Below are positions 31,399 through 40,452 of a stretch of DNA of 64,000 nucleotides, piece after piece. The number at the start of each line of letters is the position of its first letter. Position 1 is the stretch's first letter. The notes below the pieces were generated by a model that saw only the letters and a program-made list of their open reading frames with translations, was not told the origin of the DNA and made no database searches. Both the position numbers and the translations under genes were made by a program. Source of the DNA: Mesorhizobium sp. INR15 (lineage in GTDB: Bacteria > Pseudomonadota > Alphaproteobacteria > Rhizobiales > Rhizobiaceae); contig NZ_CP045496.1 of NCBI RefSeq assembly GCF_015500075.1, forward strand, positions 558,001 through 622,000, read 5' to 3'.

Positions 31399-31922
31399 TC
31401 TCTAAGTTTCATCAGGCTGCGGCGCAGCCAGGTACGCATCGTGTTCAGCGGCACGCCGTGACGCTCCGCCAATTCGGCATAGCTTTCGCCCTGCAGATAG
31501 GCGCCCCGGACGGCCGCCGCCCGGTCCTGTTCCAGTTCATCGAGACAATGATAAATGCGCTCGGATTCACCGCCCGCCACCACCATCGCTTCAGGTCCTG
31601 GTGCCGGGTCGGCCACGTCGAGCGCGGCATCGATATCGGCGGCAGGTTTACGACGCGCCCTGATGCGATCAATCGCATGGTTGCGGGCGATCGCCACCAG
31701 CCAGGAGATCGGACTCAGATCCGAGACAGCGAAACGGTCTGCCTTCGTCCATATCTTGACGAAGACCTCCTGAAGCGCTTCCTCTGCATCTGCCCGGTCA
31801 TTCAATACACGAAGGCAGACGCCGAAAAGTTTCGCGCTGGTCTGCCGGTAGAGCAGATCGAACGCGGCCCGGTCCTTCATCGAAGTCCGGACGATCAGCT
31901 TGGTGATGTCCTGCGGCGTCAT
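31383..31922 (-). CDS. ECF RNA polymerase sigma factor, SigK-like
   Basis: A 179-residue ECF sigma factor. Region 2 has F-D-L-L-Y-R-Q-T-S-A-K-L-F-G and D-A-E-E-A-L-Q-E-V-F-V-K-I-W, followed by W-L-V-A-I-A-R-N-H-A-I-D-R. Region 4 (about 118-172) has E-L-E-Q-D-R-A-A-A-V-R-G-A-Y and the helix-turn-helix S-Y-A-E-L-A-E-R-H-G-V-P-L-N-T-M-R-T-W. The ATG at 31922 gives normal length. It is paired with the RskA-like gene. Three FAS1 genes with a shared GAAAC/CGT promoter element are plausible targets. Its own upstream region has only a poor match (GCAAA, 16 bases, CGTTCC). Confidence 0.92.
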   Translation of the reverse strand: MTPQDITKLIVRTSMKDRAAFDLLYRQTSAKLFGVCLRVLNDRADAEEALQEVFVKIWTKADRFAVSDLSPISWLVAIARNHAIDRIRARRKPAADIDAALDVADPAPGPEAMVVAGGESERIYHCLDELEQDRAAAVRGAYLQGESYAELAERHGVPLNTMRTWLRRSLMKLRECLER

Positions 31923-32047
31923 GCGAGCCAAATTAGGGCTTTGCAATTGATTTGCAACGGCGGAACGTGGCTATCCGCTGGCATTTGCACGCGAATTGCC
32001 AAGGCAATTGCCAGCCGCTAGCCTTGTGGTGGGCGAGGAGAAGCAGA

Positions 32048-33410
32048 ATGTCGGTCGAACGCGCGCTGTGGGAGCAAGACGCAACTGGCCTGGCCGGACT
32101 GATCCGCAAGGGCGAACTGTCCCCGGTCGAGCTGACCGACGCTGCGATCGCACGCGCCGAAGCCACCCGGCCGAAGATCAACGCCATTGCCGAGACGCTC
32201 TATGACGCCGCACGCGCACGGGCCAGGACTGTCGACCGTTCGCTGCCGCTGGCCGGCATTCCCTTTGCCATCAAGGACCTCGGCATTGCCATCAAGGGGG
32301 TGCCTTCGCATGGCGGCAGCCGCATTCCAGCTTTCGTGCCCGATGCCAATTCGGAGCTGACCGACCGCTATCTCGGCGCCGGGCTGATCCCGATCGCCAC
32401 CTCGACATCACCCGAGCATGGGCTGCGGCTGATGACCGAGTCCAAGGCCTTCGGCATTACCCGCAACCCGTGGAATACCGGCCACACCAGCGGTGGCTCG
32501 TCGGGCGGTGCCGCTGATGAGCGAGAGCTGGTATGGCATGGTCGTCGATCATGCCCTCACCCGCTCGGTCCGCGATTGCGCGCTGCTGCTCGATCTCACC
32601 CACGGTCCTGACCGTCTTTCGCCCTATGCCGCGCCGGCGCCGAACGGCACATTCTCCGCCGCCGCCGCACGCCATCCCGGCGCGCTCAAGCTCGCCGTCT
32701 ACAGGAAGTCACCGATCGGCCTGCCGATCTCGGCCGAAACGCTGACGGCGCTCGACACCGCCGTTGCCCTTGCCAGGGAAGGCGGCCACGCGGTCGAAGA
32801 GATCGACCTGCCCTATATCGATCGCGACTTCATCGCCGATTTCGCCAAGACGGTGGCATCCGCGATGGCCGGCACGATGCGAACCGAGGCTCTGCGTGTC
32901 GGCCGCTCGGTCTCAGGCGACATCGAACGTGCCACGCGCCTGATCTGCCGTTTCGGCGAAATCGCCTCGGCGGGTGAAATCTACGCCGGGCTGCAGCGGC
33001 TGCAATCCGCATCTCACCGGCTGATTAACGAGACCGCGCGGTTTGACGCGGTGCTGATGCCAGTCATCGCCCACCCGCCCCTTGCCTGCGGCGCCATGGA
33101 TCCGAAGGGGGCCGACGAGTTGATCGAGAACCTGCTCGACAAGCTGCATCTCACGCGTCTCCTGAGACTGAAGCCGCTGTTCGGGCAGCTGATGGACAAG
33201 AGCCTGTGGTTCACCCATTGGCCGGCGATCCAGAACGTCAGCGGCCAGCCGTCGATCGCGCTGCCAGTGCATGTCACCGATGCCGGCCTGCCGCTTGGCA
33301 TCCAGGCCATGGGCAGGCCCGGTGACGAGGAGACGCTTCTGTCCTTCGCCGCGCAGATGGAGACGATCTCCGGCTGGCTGACGCGGCGGGCACCGTTGCT
33401 TGTACCGTGA
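32048..33410 (+). pseudogene. Amidase, broken by internal deletion
   Basis: The first 155 or so codons from the ATG at 32048 read as an amidase-signature enzyme: P-F-A-I-K-D-L with the catalytic Lys, then T-S-G-G-S-S-G-G-A-A with the cis-Ser. The frame then runs into unrelated sequence. From about 32517 another frame continues the family from M-S-E-S-W-Y-G-M-V to the end at 33410. The segment that should join them, which carries the nucleophile block G-G-S-I-R-x-P-A and about 50 residues after it, is absent. A deletion near 32510-32517 that was not a multiple of three explains both. The product cannot be active. It is divergent from the sigma factor gene. Confidence 0.82.
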
Positions 33411-33563
33411 TGACGTCGTCGTGAGTGTGTCGAATATGACAGCAATGCCATTTGCGGCCTGCCGCGATTCCCGCTAAGACGCCGCCGTCCTTTCCAATGC
33501 ATGTCGCCCAAGGTGCCCAGCGGTTTTGGCGCAATGACATGCACAAACCAGATACCGGGAACC

Positions 33564-34466
33564 ATGCCGATGACGGACGACGTCGCCGCCACCGCCGAAA
33601 TGCAGGCCGCACTGCTATCCAGGGCGCTGCCCTATATGCAGCGCTACGAGAACAAGACGGTCGTGGTGAAATATGGCGGCCACGCCATGGGCAATATCGA
33701 GCTCGGCAAGGCCTTCGCGCGCGACATCGCGCTGCTCAAGCAATCCGGCGTCAACCCGATCGTCGTCCATGGCGGCGGCCCGCAGATCGGCGCCATGCTG
33801 GCCAAGATGGGCATCGAATCGAAGTTCGAAGGCGGCCTTCGCGTCACCGACCAGAAGACGGTCGAGATCGTCGAGATGGTGCTGGCCGGTTCGATCAACA
33901 AGGAGATCGTGGCGCTGATCAACGCCGAGGGCGAATGGGCGATCGGCCTGTGCGGCAAGGACGGCAACATGGTGTTCGCCGAAAAGGCCCGCAAGACGAT
34001 GATCGACCCGGACTCCAACATCGAGCGCGTGCTCGATCTCGGCTTTGTCGGCGAGCCGGTCGAGGTCGACCGCACCTTGCTCGATCTTCTGGCGCGTTCC
34101 GAAATGATCCCGGTGCTGGCGCCGGTGGCGCCGGGCCGCGACGGCCACACCTACAACATCAATGCCGACACTTTCGCCGGCGCCATCGCCGGCGCCTGCC
34201 AGGCGACGCGGCTGCTATTCCTGACCGACGTGCCCGGCGTGCTCGACAAGAACAAGAAGCTGATCGACGAGCTGACCGTGGCCGAGGCCAGGTCGCTGAT
34301 CAAGGATGGCACGGTGTCGGGCGGCATGATCCCCAAGGTCGAGACCTGCATCGAGGCGATCGAGCGTGGCGTCGAGGGCGTCGTCATCCTCAACGGCAAG
34401 ACACCGCATGCCGTGCTGCTCGAACTCTTCACTGAGCATGGCGCCGGTACGCTGATCGTGCCCTGA
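33564..34466 (+). CDS. argB: Acetylglutamate kinase
   Basis: A 300-residue amino-acid kinase that phosphorylates N-acetylglutamate in arginine synthesis. Motifs: K-Y-G-G-H-A-M near residue 37, V-H-G-G-G-P-Q-I-G near 69, N-I-N-A-D-T-F-A-G near 195 and S-G-G-M-I-P-K near 253 for ATP binding. An N-terminal helix before the first strand is present, as in arginine-regulated hexameric enzymes. The start could be 33564 or 33570. In related genomes argB directly follows engB; here the two are some 11.5 kb apart. Confidence 0.96.
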   Translation: MPMTDDVAATAEMQAALLSRALPYMQRYENKTVVVKYGGHAMGNIELGKAFARDIALLKQSGVNPIVVHGGGPQIGAMLAKMGIESKFEGGLRVTDQKTVEIVEMVLAGSINKEIVALINAEGEWAIGLCGKDGNMVFAEKARKTMIDPDSNIERVLDLGFVGEPVEVDRTLLDLLARSEMIPVLAPVAPGRDGHTYNINADTFAGAIAGACQATRLLFLTDVPGVLDKNKKLIDELTVAEARSLIKDGTVSGGMIPKVETCIEAIERGVEGVVILNGKTPHAVLLELFTEHGAGTLIVP

Positions 34467-34677
34467 GCGTCCTTAGACAGCGCCACCGGATGAATGGATA
34501 ATTGCCGCTGTCATGCAGCGGGCTTTTGCCGCGAGGCAGCCCTGATTGACGACGGGCCGGACTTGCCAATGCCCGCCGATGGTAGCAATCTCAGCCGATC
34601 ATCGGGTGGATGCCGGGCTGGGGCTTTCGGAAACACCGCAGCTCAGCCTGGTGACCTCAATGAGAGGGGGAGGCCGC

Positions 34678-35148
34678 GTGACCCGTGACCAGATGGTTGC
34701 CCACCTTCGCGCCGCCGATGCGGTCGCTCGCGAGGCTATGGCGCACAGTCATCACCCCTTCGGTGCCGTGCTGGTAGGCCCCGACGACGTGGTCCTCATG
34801 CGCCAAGGCAATATCGACACCGTACGTCACGCCGAAACGGAACTCGCGCGGCGCGCGGCGACAGCCTATTCGCCGGAGTTTCTCTGGACCTGCACGCTGG
34901 TCTCAACCTTCGAGCCCTGCGCTATGTGTAGCGGAACGCTCTACTGGGCGAATATCGGCCGGCTGGTCTACGGCGCCGACGAGACCAAGATCCTCGCGTT
35001 GACTGGCGACCATCCGGAAAACCCGACCATGAGCCTGTCCTCACGCGTTGTGCTCGGCTCTGGGCAGAAGAAGGTCGAGGTGCACGGCCCATTCCCGGAG
35101 ATTGAGGAGGAGCTGCACGAAGTCCATAGAGGCTTCTGGCAGCGGTAG
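34678..35148 (+). CDS. Nucleoside/cytidine deaminase family protein
   Basis: A 156-residue zinc deaminase of the cytidine deaminase-like fold (TadA, guanine deaminase, cytosine deaminase). The zinc motifs are H-A-E near residue 60 and P-C-A-M-C near 84-88, with the catalytic Glu in H-A-E. H-P-F-G-A-V-L-V near 26 forms the first strand. The GTG at 34678 has GGGAGG five bases upstream. The long C-terminal part after V-Y-G-A is typical of guanine/cytosine deaminase-type enzymes, but the substrate is not certain. It stands alone between argB and the convergent radical SAM gene. Confidence 0.8.
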   Translation: MTRDQMVAHLRAADAVAREAMAHSHHPFGAVLVGPDDVVLMRQGNIDTVRHAETELARRAATAYSPEFLWTCTLVSTFEPCAMCSGTLYWANIGRLVYGADETKILALTGDHPENPTMSLSSRVVLGSGQKKVEVHGPFPEIEEELHEVHRGFWQR

Positions 35149-35241
35149 TGGTTCTTCGCCAACCATCCTCGCGTTGCCGGGTTGCTACCACGGAACGCGG
35201 CGACCCCACATGCGCTGGAGGCGGCTCCGGCGAAAGGTCAG

Positions 35242-36863
35242 TCACTCGCCGACCTGCCGCGGCCTCTCCAGCACCTTCTCGTCGGCTCTGCCGCTACGCA
35301 TTTTTCCTGGAATTGCCTGGGCGCTGTGCGACATGCTGATTTCCGGTTCGGCGGGTTTCTTCACCGGGCGCTGAACAAGCATCGATTCTTCTTCCGCGTC
35401 CTGCGGCGCGCCCCAGAACTCGGCCAGGGTCGGGCCATCCTTGACGCGGCGGTCCCAGGCCAGAAAGCCCCAGACTTCGCGGAACCAGACGCGGCGGCCC
35501 ATTCGCGTGTACCAGCGCATCGAATGGCGCTGCTCCGGGTCCTTGTGAAACAGGATACGGGCCAGTGCCTTCGGCCGCGACTGCACCGCCACCTCGATCA
35601 GCTTGACGCTGAAGAACAGCATCCACGGCTTGAGCCGGGTCATGTGCAGCACCTGATGCTTGTAGTCCCACAGGCGGACATCCTGCTGGATGACCTTGCG
35701 GTCCTTGGCGATACGGAAGAATGGTGTCCAGCGGTGCGGCGTCACATAGAGCGCCTGGATCTGGTCAGGATCGTAGGTGATGAGCTGCCGAAAGCCGCGC
35801 CAAAGGTCGCGAAAAGTCTCGTCCTCGAAACCGGCCACCCAGGTTGCCATCGACAGGATGCCGTGGAGGCGCAGCAGCCGGATCGCCTCGCGGTCGGATG
35901 ACGTGCTGCCGCCCTTGCGGATCAGCTGCAGCGTCTGCTCATCGGTGTTTTCCATGCCGAGCAGCCAGCGGATGACGCCGGCCTTGCGGTAGAGATGCAG
36001 GATGTCGGCGTCACGGACGATGTCGTCGGCGCGGGTTGAACCAACGATCAGCACCGGCACGTTCTCGGCGATCATCGCGTCGAGAAAGGCGCGCCATGCT
36101 TTCTTCGAAACCGTTGGATTCTCATCGGCGAGATTGATCAATTCGACGCCGTGATGGCGATGCAGCCAGGCGATCTCCTGCGCGAATTTCTTTGGATCGC
36201 GGTGCCGCCAGCGCGTCCAGAAACCGCGCTGGCCGCAATAATTGCACAGGTGCGGACAACCTCGGGAAAACTGCATGACCACGGCGCGCTTGCCGCCCCA
36301 GTAGCTGTAGCGGCGGGGATCGATCAGCTCCCAGCCGACCCGGTAGGCGTCGAGGTCGGTGATCGTCCTTGCCGCCTGGGTGGCGAAGGGACGGCGCAAG
36401 TCGTCGCGAAAGGCGATGCCGGCGACGCTGGCCGGCGGCTGGTGCATTTCCAGCGCTTCGACCAGCGCGACGACGGTCGCCTCGCCTTCGCCGCGCACGA
36501 TGAAATCGAAGGCATCGGTCTCGGCAAGAATATCGCGCCAGTGATAGGTCGGGAACACGCCGCCGTAGATGATGATCGTTGCCGGTTCGCAGTCCTTGAC
36601 CAGGCGCGCGATCCGTAAGCCGTCGGGTGTGCCGAGGTCGAGCCGGAATGGCCGATCATGACGAAGTCTGGACGATCTTTCAGCGCTTCCTCGACCAGCG
36701 TCGCGAGCGGCATCGGTCCGAACTCGGCATCGACCAGCCGCACCTCGTGACCGGCATCGATCAACGGGCCGCCCAATGCCAAAAGGCCGAGCGGCGGCAG
36801 GTGATCATCGGGCACGCGGCTGCCGATGGCGGTATGCGGCGGATTGATCAGGACGATTTTCAT
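35242..36863 (-). pseudogene. B12-binding radical SAM protein (BchE-like), frameshifted
   Basis: The first frame from 36863 gives the start of a cobalamin-binding domain (I-N-P-P-H near residue 7, P-L-G-L-L-A-L, V-M-I-G-H-S-G) and then becomes unrelated at about 36617. Another frame continues the domain (I-I-I-Y-G-G-V-F-P-T-Y-H-W) into the radical SAM core with the cluster motif C-P-H-L-C-N-Y-C and a BchE-like C-terminal region to 35242. One missing base near 36617 (GCTTACGG for GCTT-T-ACGG) explains it. BchE-family enzymes do oxidative cyclisation or methylation; the substrate here is unknown. GGAGG precedes the start. It is either a recent pseudogene or a sequencing error. Confidence 0.8.
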
Positions 36864-36974
36864 GGCGAACCTCCAATGGGTCCGTGCATGCTGGGTGGCG
36901 ATATGGACGCCCGATTGGCCCGTTTCAGCAGTTAGCGTGCAGGTTTTCCGCAGGAATGCGGAAAGCAGGCGCCA

Positions 36975-37451
36975 TCATCGCCTGAGATGGCCGAGCGGTA
37001 CGTGGCCAGGCCCCTTGATGTTTTGCAGCACGAGCTGGGTGTGAACGTCGCGCACGCCGTCGAGCCGCATCAGCCGGTGCATCACAAAGGCATTGAGCTC
37101 GTCGACTGATGGCACCAGCACATGCAGCAGGAAGTCGTGATCGCCGGTCATGGTCCAGCACGACGATACTTCATCCATGCGCTGCACGGCGGCGATGAAG
37201 CTTTCCGGCGAGCCGTCGCTGTGACTGACCAGCCGCACCTGGATGAACACCTCGACCATCAGGCCAACGGCGCGGCGGCTCAGAACGGCGGCAAAGCCCT
37301 TGATGACGCCAGCCTCCTGCAGTGCCTCGAAACGGCGGGCACAGGGCGTGGTCGAGAGGCCGATCTCCTCGGCAAGTTCCGATACCGGCTTGCGGCCATC
37401 GCGCTGCAGAATATCGAGCATCTTGATCTCGAAATCGTCGAACTGAGGCAT
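36975..37451 (-). CDS. Lrp/AsnC family regulator
   Basis: A 158-residue Lrp-type regulator. The N-terminal helix-turn-helix (about 1-60) has I-L-Q-R-D-G-R-K-P-V-S-E-L-A-E-E-I-G-L and S-T-T-P-C-A-R-R-F. The C-terminal RAM domain binds amino acids and forms the oligomer (M-T-G-D-H-D-F-L-L-H near 102). I chose the ATG at 37451, with GGAG five bases upstream. It is divergent from phenylalanine hydroxylase and probably senses an aromatic amino acid to control it, as known for PhhR-independent systems in alphaproteobacteria; the ligand is inferred. An inverted repeat overlaps its start region. Confidence 0.9.
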   Translation of the reverse strand: MPQFDDFEIKMLDILQRDGRKPVSELAEEIGLSTTPCARRFEALQEAGVIKGFAAVLSRRAVGLMVEVFIQVRLVSHSDGSPESFIAAVQRMDEVSSCWTMTGDHDFLLHVLVPSVDELNAFVMHRLMRLDGVRDVHTQLVLQNIKGPGHVPLGHLRR

Positions 37452-37452
37452 C

Positions 37453-37482
37453 TTCACTCCAGATTCAGTTAAATTGAGTGAA
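37453..37482. promoter_or_regulatory. Inverted repeat between Lrp gene and phhA, candidate operator
   Basis: TTCACTC at 37453-37459 and GAGTGAA at 37476-37482 are perfect reverse complements around an AT-rich centre (AGTTAAATT), the general form of Lrp/AsnC sites. It covers the ribosome site of the Lrp gene, so autorepression plus control of phhA is plausible. Confidence 0.55.
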
Positions 37483-37589
37483 TGTTACCTCGAATCCCTT
37501 GCCCGGGTCATCATCAAAACCGAATTGCCTCGCCGAATCCGGTTAGCCTCGTCGCACTGACCGAGATCATGATTTGCGAGGAGAAGACC

Positions 37590-38423
37590 ATGACGATGAG
37601 CGTTGCCGATTATGCCCGTGACTGCGCGGCGCAAGGCCTGCGTGGCGACTATTCGGTGTGCCGCGGCGATTTCACCGTGGCCCAGGACTATGATTACAGC
37701 GCCGACGAGCAGGCGGTGTGGCGCACGCTGTGTGACCGCCAGACCAAACTGACGCGCAAGCTCGCCCACCATTCCTACCTCGATGGCGTCGAAAAGCTCG
37801 GCCTTCTCGACCGCATTCCGGATTTCGATGATGTCAGCGTCAAGTTGCGCAAGCTGACCGGCTGGGAAATCGTCGCCGTGCCGGGTCTCATTCCCGCCGC
37901 GCCCTTCTTCGACCACCTCGCCAACCGCCGCTTCCCGGTGACCAATTGGCTGCGGACGAAGGATGAGCTCGACTACATCGTCGAGCCGGACATGTTCCAC
38001 GACTTCTTTGGCCATGTCCCGGTGCTGGCGCAGCCGGTGTTCGCCGACTTCATGCAGATGTATGGCGAGAAGGCGACCGACATCATCGCGCTTGGCGGCG
38101 ATGAAATGATCACCCGGCTCTACTGGTACACGGCCGAATACGGACTGATGCAGGAGGAAGGCCAGCCGTTGAAGGCTTTCGGCGCGGGCCTGATGTCGTC
38201 CTTCACCGAACTGCAATTCGCGGTCGATAGCAAAGACGCGCACCATGTGCCGTTCGACCTCGAGACGGTGATGCGGACCTCCTACGAGATCGACAAGTTC
38301 CAGCGTGCCTATTTCGTGCTGCCGTCCTTTGACGTCCTGCGCGATGCGTTCCAGACGGCGGATTTCGAAGCGATCGTTGCCCGCCGCAAGGGTCAGCCGG
38401 CACTCGATCCCGCACAAATCTAG
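37590..38423 (+). CDS. phhA: Phenylalanine 4-monooxygenase
   Basis: A 277-residue monomer-type bacterial phenylalanine hydroxylase. It converts phenylalanine to tyrosine with a pterin cofactor, oxygen and non-heme iron. The iron ligands are visible as His137 and His142 in D-M-F-H-D-F-F-G-H-V-P and Glu183 in Y-W-Y-T-A-E-Y-G. P-G-L-I-P near 98 is the pterin region. No ACT regulatory domain is present, as expected in bacteria. GAGGAGAAG precedes the ATG at 37590. No pterin dehydratase gene is beside it. The divergent Lrp gene is the likely regulator. Confidence 0.95.
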   Translation: MTMSVADYARDCAAQGLRGDYSVCRGDFTVAQDYDYSADEQAVWRTLCDRQTKLTRKLAHHSYLDGVEKLGLLDRIPDFDDVSVKLRKLTGWEIVAVPGLIPAAPFFDHLANRRFPVTNWLRTKDELDYIVEPDMFHDFFGHVPVLAQPVFADFMQMYGEKATDIIALGGDEMITRLYWYTAEYGLMQEEGQPLKAFGAGLMSSFTELQFAVDSKDAHHVPFDLETVMRTSYEIDKFQRAYFVLPSFDVLRDAFQTADFEAIVARRKGQPALDPAQI

Positions 38424-38464
38424 AGCCTGTCCCTGCCTCCCGGCTACACCGGGAAGACAGGAGC

Positions 38465-38502
38465 CACCGGCACCCCCTACCGCCCGTCAGGGGGTGTCGG
38501 TG
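38465..38502. terminator. Strong hairpin between phhA and marR-type gene
   Basis: CACCGGCACCCCCT at 38465-38478 pairs with AGGGGGTGTCGGTG at 38489-38502. It sits where two genes converge and overlaps the 3' end of the MarR-type gene. There is no T run, so it may act mainly as a stabilising or pausing structure. Confidence 0.6.
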
Positions 38503-38977
38503 CCTCGGCCTTCAGCCGCGCCAGCTGGTCGCGCTGCAGGCCGAGCGCGGCGCTGACGAAGCGCGATATGGTGGCGAGTTCTGCGTCGCTGAACGTGGCG
38601 ATGACCTTTTCGCCTTCCCGTGCGATTGCGCCATAATAGCGCGCCGACAGGTCGCGCGTCGCCTCGGTCGCCTCAATCACCACCTTGCGCCTGTCTTCGA
38701 GGCTGCGTGTGCGCGTCAGCAGGCCGCGCGCCTCCAACCGGTCGATCAGGGCGGTCACCGCCGCCGGCGTCAGTCCGGTCGCCGTCGCCACCGCACCTGC
38801 TGATTGCGGGCCGCCGTAGAGCAGCCCGATGCAATGGCGTTCGGCCATGTTCAGCCCCAGCCTCACGCCGACCGCTTCGTCATAGGCCTGCGTCGCGTCC
38901 TGCCACTGCATGATGGCAAGGCCGATGGCCATCGTCATTTCGTCGCGATTTCCGCTTGACGATTTTATTTCTATCAT
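38477..38977 (-). CDS. MarR family transcriptional regulator
   Basis: A 166-residue MarR-type repressor. The winged helix-turn-helix is seen as S-A-G-A-V-A-T-A-T-G-L-T-P-A-A-V-T-A-L-I near residues 59-78, then the wing E-D-R-R-K-V-V-I. Flanking helices form the dimer. It is divergent from the small membrane protein and FAD monooxygenase at 39071-40452, and a palindrome of the MarR type lies in the gap. Such regulators usually release DNA on binding a phenolic or oxidised ligand, which would fit a monooxygenase target. Confidence 0.88.
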   Translation of the reverse strand: MIEIKSSSGNRDEMTMAIGLAIMQWQDATQAYDEAVGVRLGLNMAERHCIGLLYGGPQSAGAVATATGLTPAAVTALIDRLEARGLLTRTRSLEDRRKVVIEATEATRDLSARYYGAIAREGEKVIATFSDAELATISRFVSAALGLQRDQLARLKAEAPTPPDGR

Positions 38978-38991
38978 CTAACTATCAATCC

Positions 38992-39006
38992 GTCTAACAT
39001 TTAGAC
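38992..39006. promoter_or_regulatory. Palindrome between MarR gene and monooxygenase operon
   Basis: GTCTAA-CAT-TTAGAC is a perfect inverted repeat, and a related half-site (ATCTAACTATC) lies just before it at 38977-38987. It is placed 14 bases upstream of the MarR start and 64 before the small gene, fitting control of both directions. Confidence 0.6.
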
Positions 39007-39070
39007 CATTACAGCAATATGCGGCCGCAGCTCAAACAAGGCAAGAGCCAGCCGCCGACAGGAGTGAAAA

Positions 39071-39238
39071 ATGAGCTTGATTCAACAGCGCACGCCGCTC
39101 TCTCAAGAAGAGGAATTCAAATACGCCAAGCTGGCAATGGAATGGTACGGCTGGGGTTCTCCCATCGGCCTTGGCATCCTGCTGGTTGCGCTGTCGGCCG
39201 CCGCCGTGCTGGTACGCATCGCCGTCCATGGCCTGTAA
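39071..39238 (+). CDS. Small single-pass membrane protein
   Basis: A 55-residue protein. A charged, mainly helical N-terminal half (L-S-Q-E-E-E-F-K-Y-A-K) is followed by one strong transmembrane segment (about residues 31-53, with I-G-L-G-I-L-L-V-A-L-S-A-A-A-V-L-V). GGAG lies seven bases before the ATG and the stop codon is two bases from the start of the FAD monooxygenase, so it is a real gene co-translated with it. I recognise no family. It could anchor or regulate the monooxygenase. It is short enough to be missed by automatic annotation. Confidence 0.75.
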   Translation: MSLIQQRTPLSQEEEFKYAKLAMEWYGWGSPIGLGILLVALSAAAVLVRIAVHGL

Positions 39239-39240
39239 CG

Positions 39241-40452
39241 ATGGCCGCGTCCGTCGCCCAAACATTGCCGGTCGCCATCATTGGCGCCGGCGTTGCCGGA
39301 CTGGCGCTCGCCGTCATGCTGCGCCGGCGAGGCCAGGCGGTTGCCGTGTTCGAGGCACGCTCGCGCGCCTCGATGACCGAAGGAGCCTTTCTGACATTGG
39401 CGCCCAACGGCATCAACGCATTGCGGGCGCTCGGGCTTGCCGAGCGCATCGCGGCGGTCGGCATTCCAACGCTCGGCTTCGAGATCATGAATGCTGGCGG
39501 CCACCGTCTCATCCACCTCGACGAGCGGCCATCGATGCGCGAGGCGGGCGCTGACAGTGTCACGCTTCGGCGCTCGGACCTGCTTGGCGTTCTCCACCAG
39601 GAGGCCATGGCGCTGGGCGCCGAAATCCACTTCGACCATGCGCTGGCCGGTATCGAGGTCCAGCAGAGCGGTGTACGGCTTGCCTTTGCCAACGGCGCCG
39701 AGGCCAGCGCCTCATGGCTTGCCGGTTGTGACGGGGTCTGGTCGCGAACCCGCCGTCTCTGCTTCCCCGCGTCGCCCGACCCGGTCTATACCGGACTGAC
39801 CGGCGTCGGCGGCGTGGCCGATCTTCCCAACGTTCCGTCGACCGATGGGCTGATGCATATGCTCTTCGGCGAGAAGGCTTTCTTCGGCCATATCAAGTCA
39901 GGCGACGGGCCGGTGTTCTGGTTCGATTCCTTTCCGCTCGACGAAGAAGCGGCGTTGGCGAGGCTCGATCCCGCGCAACTCGCGGCGATGGTTCGCCAGT
40001 TGCATGCCGGCGACCCCAGTACGGTGCGCCGGATCAGCGAGACCATCACCGAAATACCGCGCGCCTACCCGGTCTTCGACATGGCGCATCTGCCGCGATG
40101 GCATGACGACCGCACGGTCCTGCTGGGTGATGCCGCGCACGCCGTGTCGCCGCACGCCGGACAGGGTGCCTCGATGGCGATAGAGGATGCCGTGGTGCTC
40201 TCGGCGTGTCTTGAAGACCGTGCCTCGCCGGAACAGGCATTCGCCCTGTTCCAGACGTTGCGGCAACGCCGCGTCGAACACATCGTGAAGGTTAGCCGGC
40301 GCATCGGATCGCGGAAACAGGCGACAGGGCGTGTCGCGCTGTTCATACGAGATCTCATCTTGCCGTTCTTTGTCCGCTTCGGCTCGCGCACGACGCGGGC
40401 GGTGACGCGCTACCGCGCCGATCTCGCGCCGCTCAGCAAGCCGGCCCTTTAG
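39241..40452 (+). CDS. FAD-dependent monooxygenase
   Basis: A 403-residue flavoprotein hydroxylase of the class A (PHBH-like/UbiH) group. FAD-binding motifs are I-I-G-A-G-V-A-G-L-A-L-A near residue 12, the D-G motif G-C-D-G-V-W-S near 162 and L-L-G-D-A-A-H-A-V-S-P near 296. Such enzymes use NAD(P)H and oxygen to hydroxylate aromatic or polyprenyl rings. The ATG at 39241 follows the stop of the small membrane gene by two bases. Expression is probably controlled by the divergent MarR-type regulator. The substrate is unknown. Its 3' end overlaps the convergent GMC gene by four bases. Confidence 0.9.
   Translation: MAASVAQTLPVAIIGAGVAGLALAVMLRRRGQAVAVFEARSRASMTEGAFLTLAPNGINALRALGLAERIAAVGIPTLGFEIMNAGGHRLIHLDERPSMREAGADSVTLRRSDLLGVLHQEAMALGAEIHFDHALAGIEVQQSGVRLAFANGAEASASWLAGCDGVWSRTRRLCFPASPDPVYTGLTGVGGVADLPNVPSTDGLMHMLFGEKAFFGHIKSGDGPVFWFDSFPLDEEAALARLDPAQLAAMVRQLHAGDPSTVRRISETITEIPRAYPVFDMAHLPRWHDDRTVLLGDAAHAVSPHAGQGASMAIEDAVVLSACLEDRASPEQAFALFQTLRQRRVEHIVKVSRRIGSRKQATGRVALFIRDLILPFFVRFGSRTTRAVTRYRADLAPLSKPAL

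Noticed and set aside
34494..34688. A short gene before the deaminase
   Set aside because: No ribosome site and composition of a chance frame; the deaminase start with GGGAGG is better supported.
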